A stretch of 64,000 bases of DNA from Halomonas sp. LR3S48 (GCF_025725665.1 NZ_CP107009.1:2914001-2978000), one strand, 5' to 3'. Numbered from the stretch's first letter, positions 9,043-17,193 are shown. A program made the numbers and translations. Notes: generated by a model from the sequence alone, not told the origin.

Positions 9043-10440
9043 TTGAGCCTGACCCAAACCCTGCTGCAACTCGCCCCCTCCCCCGAACTGTTGCTGCTCA
9101 TCGTGGGCGCCATCGCGTTGCTCGAGTCACTGGCTCTGGTCGGCCTGCTGCTGCCCGGAGTGATCCTGATCACGGCAGCGGCATCGCTGGCCGGCCATCA
9201 GGACATGGCCGTGACGTCCCTGTTACTGGCAGCCTTCGGCGGCGCCGTACTCGGCGACGGGCTCAGTTTCACCTTGGGTTATACCCAGCGCGAGCGAGTC
9301 ACTCGGCTATGGCCGCTGTCGCGTCATCCAGAGTGGCTGGCTCGCGGCGCACGCTTCTTCCAACGCTACGGTAGCCTGTCGGTGTTCTTCGGACGCTTCG
9401 TCGGCCCGGTTCGCCCCGTCATCCCACTGATTGCCGGCATGCTGCATATGTCGCCGCGCGCCTTCCTGTGGGCCAACCTGGCCTCGGCTGCCCTGTGGGC
9501 GCCAGCCTATGTGCTACCGGGATATCTGCTCGGACAGACTTGGCAGCAACTGCTGACGATTCCAGCGGGACTGGAAGCGCTCCTGGTCACGCTGGCCGCG
9601 ATCGTCGTGGCTCTGGCAGTGGCCTTCTCCTGGCTGCGCCACCAGGTGAGTCGCTCCGGCCGCGCCTACCGAATGCTGGCGCAAGGCGCAAGGCGCCACC
9701 CCCTTCTGCGACGGACTTGGCTGAAGCGAAGCGGGCACGGTGAGTTCCCGCTGGCAAGCTGGCTGCTGCTGATCTTCTCTCTAGGCGGGCTTTCCGGGCT
9801 CACCATTGCGGTCATCCGCCAGCGCGGCCCCTTTCCCATCGACCTCCAGGTGAACGCCTTCTTCGATGTCCTGGTAGTGCCGATGCTGCCCGAAGCGGGC
9901 CAGCTTCTGGCACGTGTCGGAGACATCATCGGCATCCTGGCCCTGGTGCTGCCCTGGGGTATCTGGCTGCTGGCCCGCCGACACCTGGCCGCCCTGGCCC
10001 ATGTCGCCGCCGGGCTCGGCGGCATCGCAGTGCTCAACATCCTGGGCAAGGCGTTGATCGGCCGGCCCCGCCCGGACACACCGGATTATCTGGCCGGCTC
10101 GTTGGCCTATCCCAGCGCCCACGCCTCGTCCGCCGTGGTGCTGTACGGCCTGGCCGCCGCCTTCGTGGCCCAGGAATTGCCACCGCAGCGGCGCTTCTGG
10201 GCGTACTGGCTGGCCATCGCACTGACCCTGCCCATGGCAATGTCGCGCCTGATCATCGGCGTACACTGGCTCACCGACCTGATTGGCGGAGGCCTGCTCG
10301 GGCTGGTGGTCTGCGCCCTGGTACGCCTGGCCTGGCAGCACCGGCCCCATGCCCCGCTCTCGCCCTGTCCATGGCCTTGGTTGACGGTCGCTTCGCTGGC
10401 GCTGCTCAGCGCACGAGTGGCATTGCTGCCCGCCATCTGA
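9043..10440 (+). CDS. DedA-family / PAP2 phosphatase fusion protein
   Basis: A 465-residue membrane protein. Residues 1-200 are a DedA-type domain, with VGLLLPGVILITAAASLAG and the signature FFGRFVGPVRPVIPLIAGM (115-133). Residues 235-435 are a PAP2 acid phosphatase with all three motifs: K336 to P343 in KALIGRPRP, PSAH (357-360) and SRLIIGVHWLTD (401-412). Some DedA proteins flip undecaprenyl phosphate or other lipids, and PAP2 proteins dephosphorylate undecaprenyl or phosphatidyl phosphates. A fused lipid-carrier phosphatase/flippase is therefore a reasonable inference. The start is TTG at 9043, preceded by AGGAG at 9031-9035. It follows the degenerate-GGDEF pair by 38 nt and may be in their operon. 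Confidence 0.9.
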   Translation: MSLTQTLLQLAPSPELLLLIVGAIALLESLALVGLLLPGVILITAAASLAGHQDMAVTSLLLAAFGGAVLGDGLSFTLGYTQRERVTRLWPLSRHPEWLARGARFFQRYGSLSVFFGRFVGPVRPVIPLIAGMLHMSPRAFLWANLASAALWAPAYVLPGYLLGQTWQQLLTIPAGLEALLVTLAAIVVALAVAFSWLRHQVSRSGRAYRMLAQGARRHPLLRRTWLKRSGHGEFPLASWLLLIFSLGGLSGLTIAVIRQRGPFPIDLQVNAFFDVLVVPMLPEAGQLLARVGDIIGILALVLPWGIWLLARRHLAALAHVAAGLGGIAVLNILGKALIGRPRPDTPDYLAGSLAYPSAHASSAVVLYGLAAAFVAQELPPQRRFWAYWLAIALTLPMAMSRLIIGVHWLTDLIGGGLLGLVVCALVRLAWQHRPHAPLSPCPWPWLTVASLALLSARVALLPAI

Positions 10441-10456
10441 TAGAGCGTGAGGTACT

Positions 10457-11080
10457 TCAACCAAAGGCCAGCCAGCAACCAACGCCGATCATCAACGTAC
10501 CGGCAACGCGGTTGAGCAGCCTCACATTGCCGCTCTCACCCAGCACTCGCCGCAAACCGCGCCCACCGGCGGCATACAGCAGCAGGCTCAGGAATTCGAT
10601 GGTCAGGATCACGGCGATCAGCACGGCCAACTGTCCACCCAACGGGCGCGACGCATCGAGGAAGGGTGGCAACAGTGCGACGAAAAAGGCCCAGCCCTTG
10701 GGGTTGGCCACCGCCGTGACGAAGCCCTGCAGCGCCAGTTGGCCACGCGAAGCCGGCACCAGCTCGATGCTGTCGAGCGGAATGGCCATGCGCCCCCGGG
10801 AACGCCACATCATCACCCCCAGGTAGCCGAGGTAGGCACCACCGACCCACTTGAACAAAGCGAAAAGTTCGGGCTGGCGCAACATCAATGCTGCCACCCC
10901 GGCTCCGGCAGCGGCGGCCACCAGGCCGACGCCGACGAGCTCCCCCGCCATCATCCATAGCGTGCGCCTGACCCCCTGGGTCATGCCCAGCACCATCGAC
11001 AGCGTCATGCACATGCCCGGTGTCAAAGAGACGAACAAAAAGGTCGGCACGAACACCGACAGCAGCGATAGCTTGATCAT
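10457..11080 (-). CDS. LysE/RhtB-family amino-acid exporter
   Basis: A 207-residue inner-membrane protein with about six hydrophobic segments, the normal size and layout of the RhtB branch of the LysE exporters. It shows the family opening FLFVSLTPGMCMTLSM (residues about 14-29), FKWVGGAYLGYLGVMMWRSR, and the conserved FVTAVANPKGWAFFVALLPPF-type segment in the middle. These proteins usually export amino acids such as threonine, homoserine or leucine; the substrate cannot be told from sequence. It is convergent with the DedA-PAP2 gene (16-nt gap) and lies 82 nt downstream of ubiX on the same strand. A hairpin at 11102-11123 is in that gap. Confidence 0.92.
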   Translation of the reverse strand: MIKLSLLSVFVPTFLFVSLTPGMCMTLSMVLGMTQGVRRTLWMMAGELVGVGLVAAAAGAGVAALMLRQPELFALFKWVGGAYLGYLGVMMWRSRGRMAIPLDSIELVPASRGQLALQGFVTAVANPKGWAFFVALLPPFLDASRPLGGQLAVLIAVILTIEFLSLLLYAAGGRGLRRVLGESGNVRLLNRVAGTLMIGVGCWLAFG

Positions 11081-11162
11081 GAGAAGGATCTCGAGTCTCG
11101 CCCTGGCACTTCAGCCTGCCAGGATTCGATGACATTCAGGTGGCCTCAGGCGGGTACGACGC

Positions 11163-11780
11163 TCACTCTCCCCAGCGCGGCAACAGGCGATGCTCGATAC
11201 CAAGCTGGTTGAGGATCCGAGCCACGATGAAGTCGATGAGGTCGTCCACGCTCGCGGGCCGATGGTAGAAGCCGGGTGCTGCCGGCAGGATGACCGCCCC
11301 CATCCGGGTCAGCGACAGCATGTGCTCGAGATGGATCGCCGACAGCGGCGTCTCGCGCGGCACCAGGATCAGCTGGCGGCGCTCCTTGAGCGCCACGTCG
11401 GCGGCACGCTCGATCAGGTTGTTGCTGGCGCCGGTGGCCACCGCCGACAGCGTGCCGGTGGAGCAGGGGCAGATCACCATGGCGGAAGGCGCACCGGAGC
11501 CCGAGGCCACCGGCGCCATCCACTCCTCACGCCCGAAGCAGCGGATCTGCCCCGCCGCCGCCCCGTAGCGTTCGGTGAGCGTTTGGGCCAGCCGCTCGGG
11601 CCGCGCCGGCAAGGCAGCGTCGGTCTCGGTCTCGATGACAAGATGGGCGGCCTTGGAAACCATCACCCACACTTCGTGCTCCGCCGCTATCAGCGCCTCG
11701 ATCAGGCGCAGGCCGTACTGGGCTCCGGAGGCGCCGGTGATCGCCACCGTGACCGGGGGATGCAAAGTGCTCTCAGCCAT
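11163..11780 (-). CDS. ubiX: Flavin prenyltransferase UbiX
   Basis: Makes prenylated FMN, the cofactor of the UbiD decarboxylase in ubiquinone synthesis, from FMN and dimethylallyl phosphate. The 205-residue product has the flavoprotein N-terminus VAITGASGAQYGLRL (residues 11-25), the conserved MVICPCSTGTLSAVATG segment and PRETPLSAIHLEHMLSLTRMG near residue 140. The length is typical (about 190-210). Its start overlaps the mpl stop by 8 nt, so the pair is translationally coupled. An mpl-ubiX pair is common in gammaproteobacteria although the pathways are unrelated. UbiD is not in the window. Confidence 0.96.
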   Translation of the reverse strand: MAESTLHPPVTVAITGASGAQYGLRLIEALIAAEHEVWVMVSKAAHLVIETETDAALPARPERLAQTLTERYGAAAGQIRCFGREEWMAPVASGSGAPSAMVICPCSTGTLSAVATGASNNLIERAADVALKERRQLILVPRETPLSAIHLEHMLSLTRMGAVILPAAPGFYHRPASVDDLIDFIVARILNQLGIEHRLLPRWGE

Positions 11781-13152
11781 GGGCCACCTCGAGCGCCGCC
11801 AGCAGTTTCTCGTGGATGCCGCCGAAGCCGCCGTTGGACATCACCACGATGCGATCAAGCGGGCGCGCTTCGGCCACCAGCGCCGCGACGAGCGTGTCGA
11901 TGTCTTCCTCGAGTCGTGCCGGCACGGGACTGGCAGCCAGCACCGGACCAAGCGACCAGTCGAGGCCCGGCGGCTGGTACCAGAAGGCCATGTCGGCCGC
12001 AATGACGCTGGCCGCCAGACGTTCGCGCAGGGTACCCAGGCGCATGGTGTTGGAGCGCGGCTCGATCACTGCCAGCAGCCGCCCGCGCGGCGTGGCGGCG
12101 CGCAGCCCCTCGAGGGTGGCAGCAAAGGCCGTGGGGTGATGGGCGAAATCATCGATGACCTGGATGCCGGCCACCTCGCCGCGCACCTCCTGACGGCGGC
12201 GCGGCGTCTCGAAGCGCGACAGAGCGGCACAGCCTCGCGCCAGGTCGACACCGCAGACATGCGCCGCTGCCAAGGCCGCCAAGGCATTGCGCGCATTGTG
12301 GGCGCCGGTCAGTGCCCAGTCGACCACGGCATCCTCGTTCACTTCGCCCTCTTGGTGCACCACCCGAAAGCGCGAGGCGTCGTCACGCTCCAGCGCCAGC
12401 CGCCAAGGGCTCGCCGCGGCGCTACCAAAGCGCTCCACCGGCGTCCAGCAGCCCATCTCCAGCACGCGCTCCAGCGCCGGCTCGCCGTCTGCGACCAGCA
12501 GCCGGCCACGCCCAGGCACGGTACGTACGAGATGATGGAACTGACGCTCGATGGCCGCCAGGTCGGCAAAGATGTCGGCGTGATCGAACTCGAGATTGCC
12601 CAGGATAGCGATCTCGGGCCGGTAGTGGACGAACTTGGAGCGCTTGTCGAAGAAGGCGGTGTCGTACTCGTCGGCTTCGACCACGAAGGGCCCGTCGGCA
12701 GCGCCGAGACGGGCCGACACACCGAAGTTGCGCGGCACGCCGCCGATCAGGAAGCCGGGTTCGAGACCGGCCGACTCCAGCAGCCAGGCGACCAGGCTGG
12801 CGGTGGTGGTCTTGCCATGGGTACCGGCCACGGCGATGACTCGGCGTCCGGGCAGCACGTGCTCGGCCAGCCATTGCGGGCCTGAGGTATAGGGAATGCC
12901 GAGGTCGAGCAGTGCTTCGATCTCCGGGTTGCCGCGCGTCATGGCGTTACCGACCACCACCAGGTCGGGGCGCGGCGACAGGTTGGCGGCGGCGTAGGCC
13001 TCATACAGGCCGATGCCGGCCTCTTCGAGCTGGGTACTCATCGGCGGGTAGACGCCGCTGTCCGAGCCGGTGACGGCATGTCCCAGATCGCGCGCCAGCA
13101 GGGCCAGGCTACCCATGAAGGTACCGCAGATACCGAGAATATGAAGGTGCAT
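11773..13152 (-). CDS. mpl: UDP-MurNAc:L-Ala-gamma-D-Glu-meso-DAP ligase Mpl
   Basis: Murein-recycling ligase that joins salvaged L-Ala-gamma-D-Glu-meso-DAP tripeptide to UDP-MurNAc. From the ATG at 13152 the product is 459 residues, close to E. coli Mpl (457), and begins MHLHILGICGTFMGSLALLA. The Mur-ligase ATP loop is [38 protein letters not shown] and the IDDFAHHPTA motif follow, both typical of Mpl/MurC-type ligases. The same frame stays open 5' of this ATG, antisense to pfp, but that part shows no domain. It overlaps ubiX by 8 nt. The window also carries the de novo Mur ligases. Confidence 0.96.
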   Translation of the reverse strand: MHLHILGICGTFMGSLALLARDLGHAVTGSDSGVYPPMSTQLEEAGIGLYEAYAAANLSPRPDLVVVGNAMTRGNPEIEALLDLGIPYTSGPQWLAEHVLPGRRVIAVAGTHGKTTTASLVAWLLESAGLEPGFLIGGVPRNFGVSARLGAADGPFVVEADEYDTAFFDKRSKFVHYRPEIAILGNLEFDHADIFADLAAIERQFHHLVRTVPGRGRLLVADGEPALERVLEMGCWTPVERFGSAAASPWRLALERDDASRFRVVHQEGEVNEDAVVDWALTGAHNARNALAALAAAHVCGVDLARGCAALSRFETPRRRQEVRGEVAGIQVIDDFAHHPTAFAATLEGLRAATPRGRLLAVIEPRSNTMRLGTLRERLAASVIAADMAFWYQPPGLDWSLGPVLAASPVPARLEEDIDTLVAALVAEARPLDRIVVMSNGGFGGIHEKLLAALEVAHG

Positions 13153-13272
13153 GGAGTTCCGACCCTTATTACCAGGTAGAGCTGGCAGGCCATGCCCGCC
13201 GGAAAGGAATCGGCAGACTAGCACGGCCTGGCGGCGCCCCTCCAGCGGCGTGCAGGTTCGCCGCCTTTCGTC

Positions 13273-13302
13273 TAAAATGTTTCGCCTTGTCGTGAAACAC
13301 GA
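13273..13302 (+). promoter_or_regulatory. Candidate pfp promoter -10 and nearby inverted repeat
   Basis: The 192-nt gap between divergent mpl and pfp contains TAAAAT (13273-13278), a plausible -10 box for pfp without a convincing -35. Just downstream, TCGTG-AAA-CACGA (13290-13302) is a perfect 5-bp inverted repeat. GTTTCG (13279-13284) also pairs with CGAAAC (13300-13305). A repressor bound here would sit over the transcription start. The regulator is unknown. Confidence 0.35.
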
Positions 13303-13344
13303 AACGGACACTTCCCTGTACGAGACCAGGAGCACGCAAGCCCC

Positions 13345-14604
13345 ATGGCCCAGCATAACGCCTTCTATGCCCAGTCTGGCGGTGTCACCGCCGTGATCAA
13401 CGCCAGCGCCTGCGGTGTGATCGAAGCCTGCCGCCGACACCCTGACCGCATCGGCAAGGTCTACGCCGGCCATAACGGCATCATCGGCGCCCTGACCGAG
13501 AACCTGATCGACGTCTCTCAGGAGTCCGACGAGAGTATCGCCGCCCTGCGCCATACGCCCGGCGGCGCCTTCGGCTCCTGCCGCTACAAGCTCAAGGACA
13601 TCGAGAGCCATCGTGCCCAGTACGAGCGCTTGATCGAGGTGTTCAAGGCCCACGACATCCGCTACTTCTTCTACAACGGTGGTGGCGACAGCGCCGACAC
13701 CTGCCTCAAGGTCTCGCAGCTCTCCGAGAAGATGGGCTACCCGCTGACCGCCATTCATGTGCCCAAGACCGTGGACAATGACCTGCCGATCACCGACAAC
13801 TCGCCGGGCTTCGGCAGCGTGGCCAAGTACATCGCCACTTCGACGCTGGAGGCGTCGCTGGACATCGCCTCCATGTGTGCCACCTCGACCAAGGTCTTCG
13901 TGCTCGAGGTCATGGGTCGCCACGCCGGCTGGATCGCCGCTGCCGGAGCACTGGCCGGTGAAGGCGAAGGCCAGCCTCCTCACCTGGTGATCTTTCCCGA
14001 GGTGCCGTTCGAGCGCGGCAAGGTCATGGCCCGCGTCGAGGAGTGCGTGAAGAAGTACGGCTACTGCGTGATCGTGGTTTCCGAGGGTGCTCGCTACGAG
14101 GATGGCACCTTCCTCGCCGATTCGGGCAACACCGACGCCTTCGGCCATCGCCAGCTGGGCGGCGTGGCCCCGACGCTGGCTGGTATGGTCAAGCAGGACC
14201 TCGGCTACAAATACCACTGGGCAGTGGCCGATTACCTGCAGCGGGCGGCCCGCCACCTGGCCTCACGCACCGACGTGGAGCAGGCCTATGCCGTGGGACA
14301 AGAGGCGGTGGAGCTGGCCGTTGCCGGCAAGAACGCCATGATGCCGGCCATCAAGCGTGTCAGCGACGAGCCCTATGAATGGCGTATCGAGCCCGCCCCC
14401 CTGGCCGAGGTGGCCAACCGCGAGAAGTTCATGCCGCGCGAATACATTCGCGAGGACGGCTTCGGTATCACTGACGCTTGTCGCCGTTACCTGTCACCGC
14501 TGATCCAGGGCGAAGACTACCCGCCATTCGAGAACGGGCTGCCCAAGGTGGCCAACCTCAAGCTGGCCAAGGTCGAACGCAAGCTGCCCGACTTCAAGCT
14601 CTAA
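13345..14604 (+). CDS. pfp: Pyrophosphate-dependent 6-phosphofructokinase
   Basis: Converts fructose-6-phosphate to fructose-1,6-bisphosphate with pyrophosphate as phosphoryl donor; the reaction is reversible. The 419-residue protein has the PFK fold with residues that select PPi. YNGGGDSADT (about 110-119) has Asp where ATP enzymes have the second Gly of GGDGS. PKTVDNDLPITDNSPGFG has Lys where ATP enzymes have PGTIDND. VMGRHAGWIA is the usual sugar-phosphate motif. The start ATG at 13345 is preceded by CAGGAG. It is divergent from mpl and convergent with the PP2C/kinase-like gene. Together with ppa at 16643 it makes this a pyrophosphate-related neighbourhood. Confidence 0.93.
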   Translation: MAQHNAFYAQSGGVTAVINASACGVIEACRRHPDRIGKVYAGHNGIIGALTENLIDVSQESDESIAALRHTPGGAFGSCRYKLKDIESHRAQYERLIEVFKAHDIRYFFYNGGGDSADTCLKVSQLSEKMGYPLTAIHVPKTVDNDLPITDNSPGFGSVAKYIATSTLEASLDIASMCATSTKVFVLEVMGRHAGWIAAAGALAGEGEGQPPHLVIFPEVPFERGKVMARVEECVKKYGYCVIVVSEGARYEDGTFLADSGNTDAFGHRQLGGVAPTLAGMVKQDLGYKYHWAVADYLQRAARHLASRTDVEQAYAVGQEAVELAVAGKNAMMPAIKRVSDEPYEWRIEPAPLAEVANREKFMPREYIREDGFGITDACRRYLSPLIQGEDYPPFENGLPKVANLKLAKVERKLPDFKL

Positions 14605-14622
14605 AGCACAGTCCGGCTGCTG

Positions 14623-14650
14623 CGAAGCCCCCGCCCCGGCGAGGGCTTCG
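14623..14650 (+). terminator. Rho-independent terminator of pfp
   Basis: CGAAGCCC (14623-14630) pairs perfectly with GGGCTTCG (14643-14650) around a GC-rich loop, followed on the plus strand by TCGTTTTGG. It lies 19 nt after the pfp stop and before the 3' end of the convergent gene. Confidence 0.75.
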
Positions 14651-14682
14651 TCGTTTTGGCTACCACTCAGCGCAACCCTTGG

Positions 14683-16446
14683 TTATCGCAGCAACCAGGA
14701 GAGCACCAGCAACAGTAGCAGGATGCCGGCCACGCCCTGCCAGAAGTTGGCCGGCTCGCGCAGGAAGCGGCGCGGGTCGCGACGCTTCGGCTCGGCTCGG
14801 CCATCCTGCTGCCGAAGCGCATAGAGCAGCTCGGACATGCGCCGAAAGCGCAACGAACGCTGAGGGTCAAGTGCCCGTCGCAGGGTATCGTCGAGCTGGG
14901 GAGTGATCTCGGGATTGAATAGCCTGGCGCTGCGGTAACTCAGCTGTTCGAGGTCGGTATGACTGCGCAGTCGATCCGGGTTCAGCTCGTAGGGCAACTC
15001 ACCGGTCAGCAGCCAGTAGATCGTCGAGGCCAGCGAATATTGATCGCTGCGCCGACCGACACCGTCATCCAGTGCATATTCCGGCGCACTGTGTTCGGAC
15101 AGCCCGGTCTGCCGAGCCAGTTCTCGTGAGCCCCGATGGCCGTCCAGGTCGCGCATGTGGCAGGCGCTGAAGTCGGTCAGCACCACTTGGCCGTGGGTGT
15201 CAATCAGGACGTTGTCGGGATGGATGCGCTGGTGCAACACCTCACGGTGATGCAGGGCCTGGACGGCCTTGCCCAGTTGCACCGCAATATCGAGACGCTG
15301 GGCCAGGCTGGCCTGGGGATGCCGAAGGGCCCACTCGGTCAACGTTACGCCTTCCACGTAGACCATCAGGTAATAGAGGTAGCGTCGCGGGCGGGAGGAC
15401 TCCATGACCCGCGCCACGAATGGTGACTTGACCCGCTCCACCACCCACTGCTGGAGCAGAAAGTGTTCCAGGTAGGCATTGCGGTTGGAAAGCTCGGGGC
15501 TCGGTGCCTTCATCACCATTTCACGCTCGGTGCGGCTATCGCGAACCCGGTAGACTCGTGACTGGGCGGTACGCGAGAGCACTTCCTGCACCTCCAGGCC
15601 GTCGATACGCTCGCCCGGGGAGAGTTCGGGCGGAATCGGCAGGTCACCATAGATTCGGCCTGGGTGGTCCTGCTCCTCTTCGGGCAACTGGTCGATACGG
15701 ACCAACTGGAAACAGAACTGGTCGGAACCGTAGCCGCGCTCCTGGGCCCGCTCGCGCGCCGCCGCTGACAGCCGCTCGCAGGCCGCATCGAGATCGCTGG
15801 CATCCTCGCGTATCAAGCGCACGTAATCGGACGGCATCAGGGTGCCGCGCACCGCCTGGGTGGTAAAGAGGAAGAGATCGCCCTGCTTTAGCGGCATCTG
15901 CATGTAATCGATGTCGATGCTGCCATCCAGCCCCAGGGCCCGAGACGGGTAGCGATAGCCGCCCAGATCGGTCACGTGATCGCGGGTGAGCTGCTCGAAC
16001 TCGGCACCGCGAAGGCGAAAGACAAGGGTATCGCCCATATGAAACAGGTGGGCCTCACGCCCGCGGTAGACCATGGCGGAAAGGGAGGCGACGTAGCTGC
16101 CGCCCTCGACGAAAGTGCTCTGGCTGTAGCACCAACCGTTGAGCGCCCGCAGCACGCGGGTAGCCGACGTTTTCACGTCCCAATGATCCGGCGTGGAAAA
16201 GTAGTCGGCGAGGAAACCCCTCACACTCAGATCACCGGCCTGCTTGGCGATGGCATTGCGCGAACTGGTATCGCTGATCACCGCGCAGGCGCCCTTGGCG
16301 GCAGACTGGGCAGCCTGACTGGGGATGCGCACCGACATGGAACTGCGGTGATGGCGCCGATCCGGCGCCACGAACGCCTGCCCGACACTCAACGACAGTC
16401 GATTGGATGGCAAGACACGCTCCTTCAAGATATCGCCACTGATCAC
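14683..16446 (-). CDS. PP2C-like / protein kinase-like fusion with degenerate active sites, membrane-anchored
   Basis: The 587-residue protein has the layout of the bifunctional Ser/Thr phosphatase-kinase family. A PP2C-like domain spans about 15-255, a kinase-like domain about 281-545, and one membrane segment 569-586 ends the protein. Family motifs are recognisable but altered. In the PP2C part, the expected N-terminal NQD is absent, DG is D59-T60, HMGDT (136-140) is kept, and TDG is T196-Q197-A198. In the kinase part, the beta-3 Lys is kept (K313 in MVMKAP). HRDxKPxN has become HQRIHPDN (405-412), so the catalytic Asp is Arg407. DFG is DFS (425-427); APE (454-456) and the helix-F Asp468 are kept. 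Both activities are therefore doubtful, while nucleotide binding may persist. Reading the complement at both kinase motifs confirms the residues. It is divergent from ppa and convergent with pfp. Confidence 0.88.
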   Translation of the reverse strand: MISGDILKERVLPSNRLSLSVGQAFVAPDRRHHRSSMSVRIPSQAAQSAAKGACAVISDTSSRNAIAKQAGDLSVRGFLADYFSTPDHWDVKTSATRVLRALNGWCYSQSTFVEGGSYVASLSAMVYRGREAHLFHMGDTLVFRLRGAEFEQLTRDHVTDLGGYRYPSRALGLDGSIDIDYMQMPLKQGDLFLFTTQAVRGTLMPSDYVRLIREDASDLDAACERLSAAARERAQERGYGSDQFCFQLVRIDQLPEEEQDHPGRIYGDLPIPPELSPGERIDGLEVQEVLSRTAQSRVYRVRDSRTEREMVMKAPSPELSNRNAYLEHFLLQQWVVERVKSPFVARVMESSRPRRYLYYLMVYVEGVTLTEWALRHPQASLAQRLDIAVQLGKAVQALHHREVLHQRIHPDNVLIDTHGQVVLTDFSACHMRDLDGHRGSRELARQTGLSEHSAPEYALDDGVGRRSDQYSLASTIYWLLTGELPYELNPDRLRSHTDLEQLSYRSARLFNPEITPQLDDTLRRALDPQRSLRFRRMSELLYALRQQDGRAEPKRRDPRRFLREPANFWQGVAGILLLLLVLSWLLR

Positions 16447-16563
16447 CGCTCGCTCCGTATGGCTGGCCGAACCGCCTGACGTCGGCCATCATACACGGTT
16501 GCAGCGACCTCAACCTGTCAACCAAAGCCCAACCGACCAACGGCCACCCTCACCTATGTCGCA

Positions 16564-16593
16564 TTGGTAATCCCCTGGCCCGGTCCGTATAAT
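16564..16593 (+). promoter_or_regulatory. Promoter of ppa
   Basis: A perfect -10 box TATAAT (16588-16593) lies 18 nt after TTGGTA (16564-16569, four of six bases of the -35 consensus). The ATG of ppa is 50 nt downstream, with GAAGGAAGCGACG as its ribosome binding region. This is one of the best sigma-70-type promoters in the window. Confidence 0.7.
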
Positions 16594-16642
16594 TCTGGCC
16601 ATTTTGCGGTGTCTCACTTTTCGCCCAACGAAGGAAGCGACG

Positions 16643-17173
16643 ATGAACTTCGACCACATCCCTGCCGGCAAGGAACTTCCCAACGACGTCTACGTCGCCA
16701 TCGAGATCCCTGCCAACCACGCTCCGATCAAGTACGAGATCGACAAGGAGATGGGTGCTCTTCTGGTTGACCGCTTCATGGCTACGCCGATGTTCTACCC
16801 GGCCAACTACGGTTTCATTCCCCACACCCTGGCCGACGACGGCGACCCGCTCGACGCCCTGGTGGTCACGCCATATCCGGTCCAGGCCGGCAGCATCATT
16901 CGCGCTCGCCCGGTCGGCATCCTCAACATGACCGACGAGGCCGGCGAGGACGCCAAGCTGGTTTGCGTACCTCACGCCAAGCTGACCACCCTCTATGACG
17001 ACGTCCAGGAGGTCACCGACCTGCCCGAACTGCTGCGTCAGCAGATCGCTCACTTCTTCGAGAATTACAAGGATCTCGAAAAGGGCAAGTGGGTGAAGGT
17101 GGAATCATGGGAAGGCGCCGATGCCGCGCACAAGGCCATCGAGAAGGCCATTGCCGCCTACGAAAAGGCCTGA
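16643..17173 (+). CDS. ppa: Inorganic pyrophosphatase (family I)
   Basis: Soluble Mg-dependent hydrolase that splits pyrophosphate to two phosphates in the cytoplasm. The 176-residue length equals that of E. coli Ppa. It begins [20 protein letters not shown] and carries the metal-binding signature [10 protein letters not shown] (about residues 66-75), plus [12 protein letters not shown] just before it. The C-terminal [21 protein letters not shown] is typical. The chosen ATG follows an AAGGAAG ribosome binding site. It has its own promoter and terminator. It and pfp compete for the same metabolite, with the phosphatase/kinase-like gene between them. Confidence 0.98.
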   Translation: MNFDHIPAGKELPNDVYVAIEIPANHAPIKYEIDKEMGALLVDRFMATPMFYPANYGFIPHTLADDGDPLDALVVTPYPVQAGSIIRARPVGILNMTDEAGEDAKLVCVPHAKLTTLYDDVQEVTDLPELLRQQIAHFFENYKDLEKGKWVKVESWEGADAAHKAIEKAIAAYEKA

Positions 17174-17193
17174 ACGAGCTTCTCCCTCCCTGC

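Noticed and set aside
11102..11123. Hairpin CCTGGCA/TGCCAGG between lysE-like gene and ubiX as a terminator
   Set aside because: Stem of only 7 bp, no T-run on either strand; too weak to list as a terminator.
13153..14256. Open minus-strand frame continuing 5' of mpl for about 368 codons, antisense to pfp
   Set aside because: It has no domain, and mpl has a well placed ATG at 13152 that gives the family length. High GC keeps the antisense frame of pfp open.
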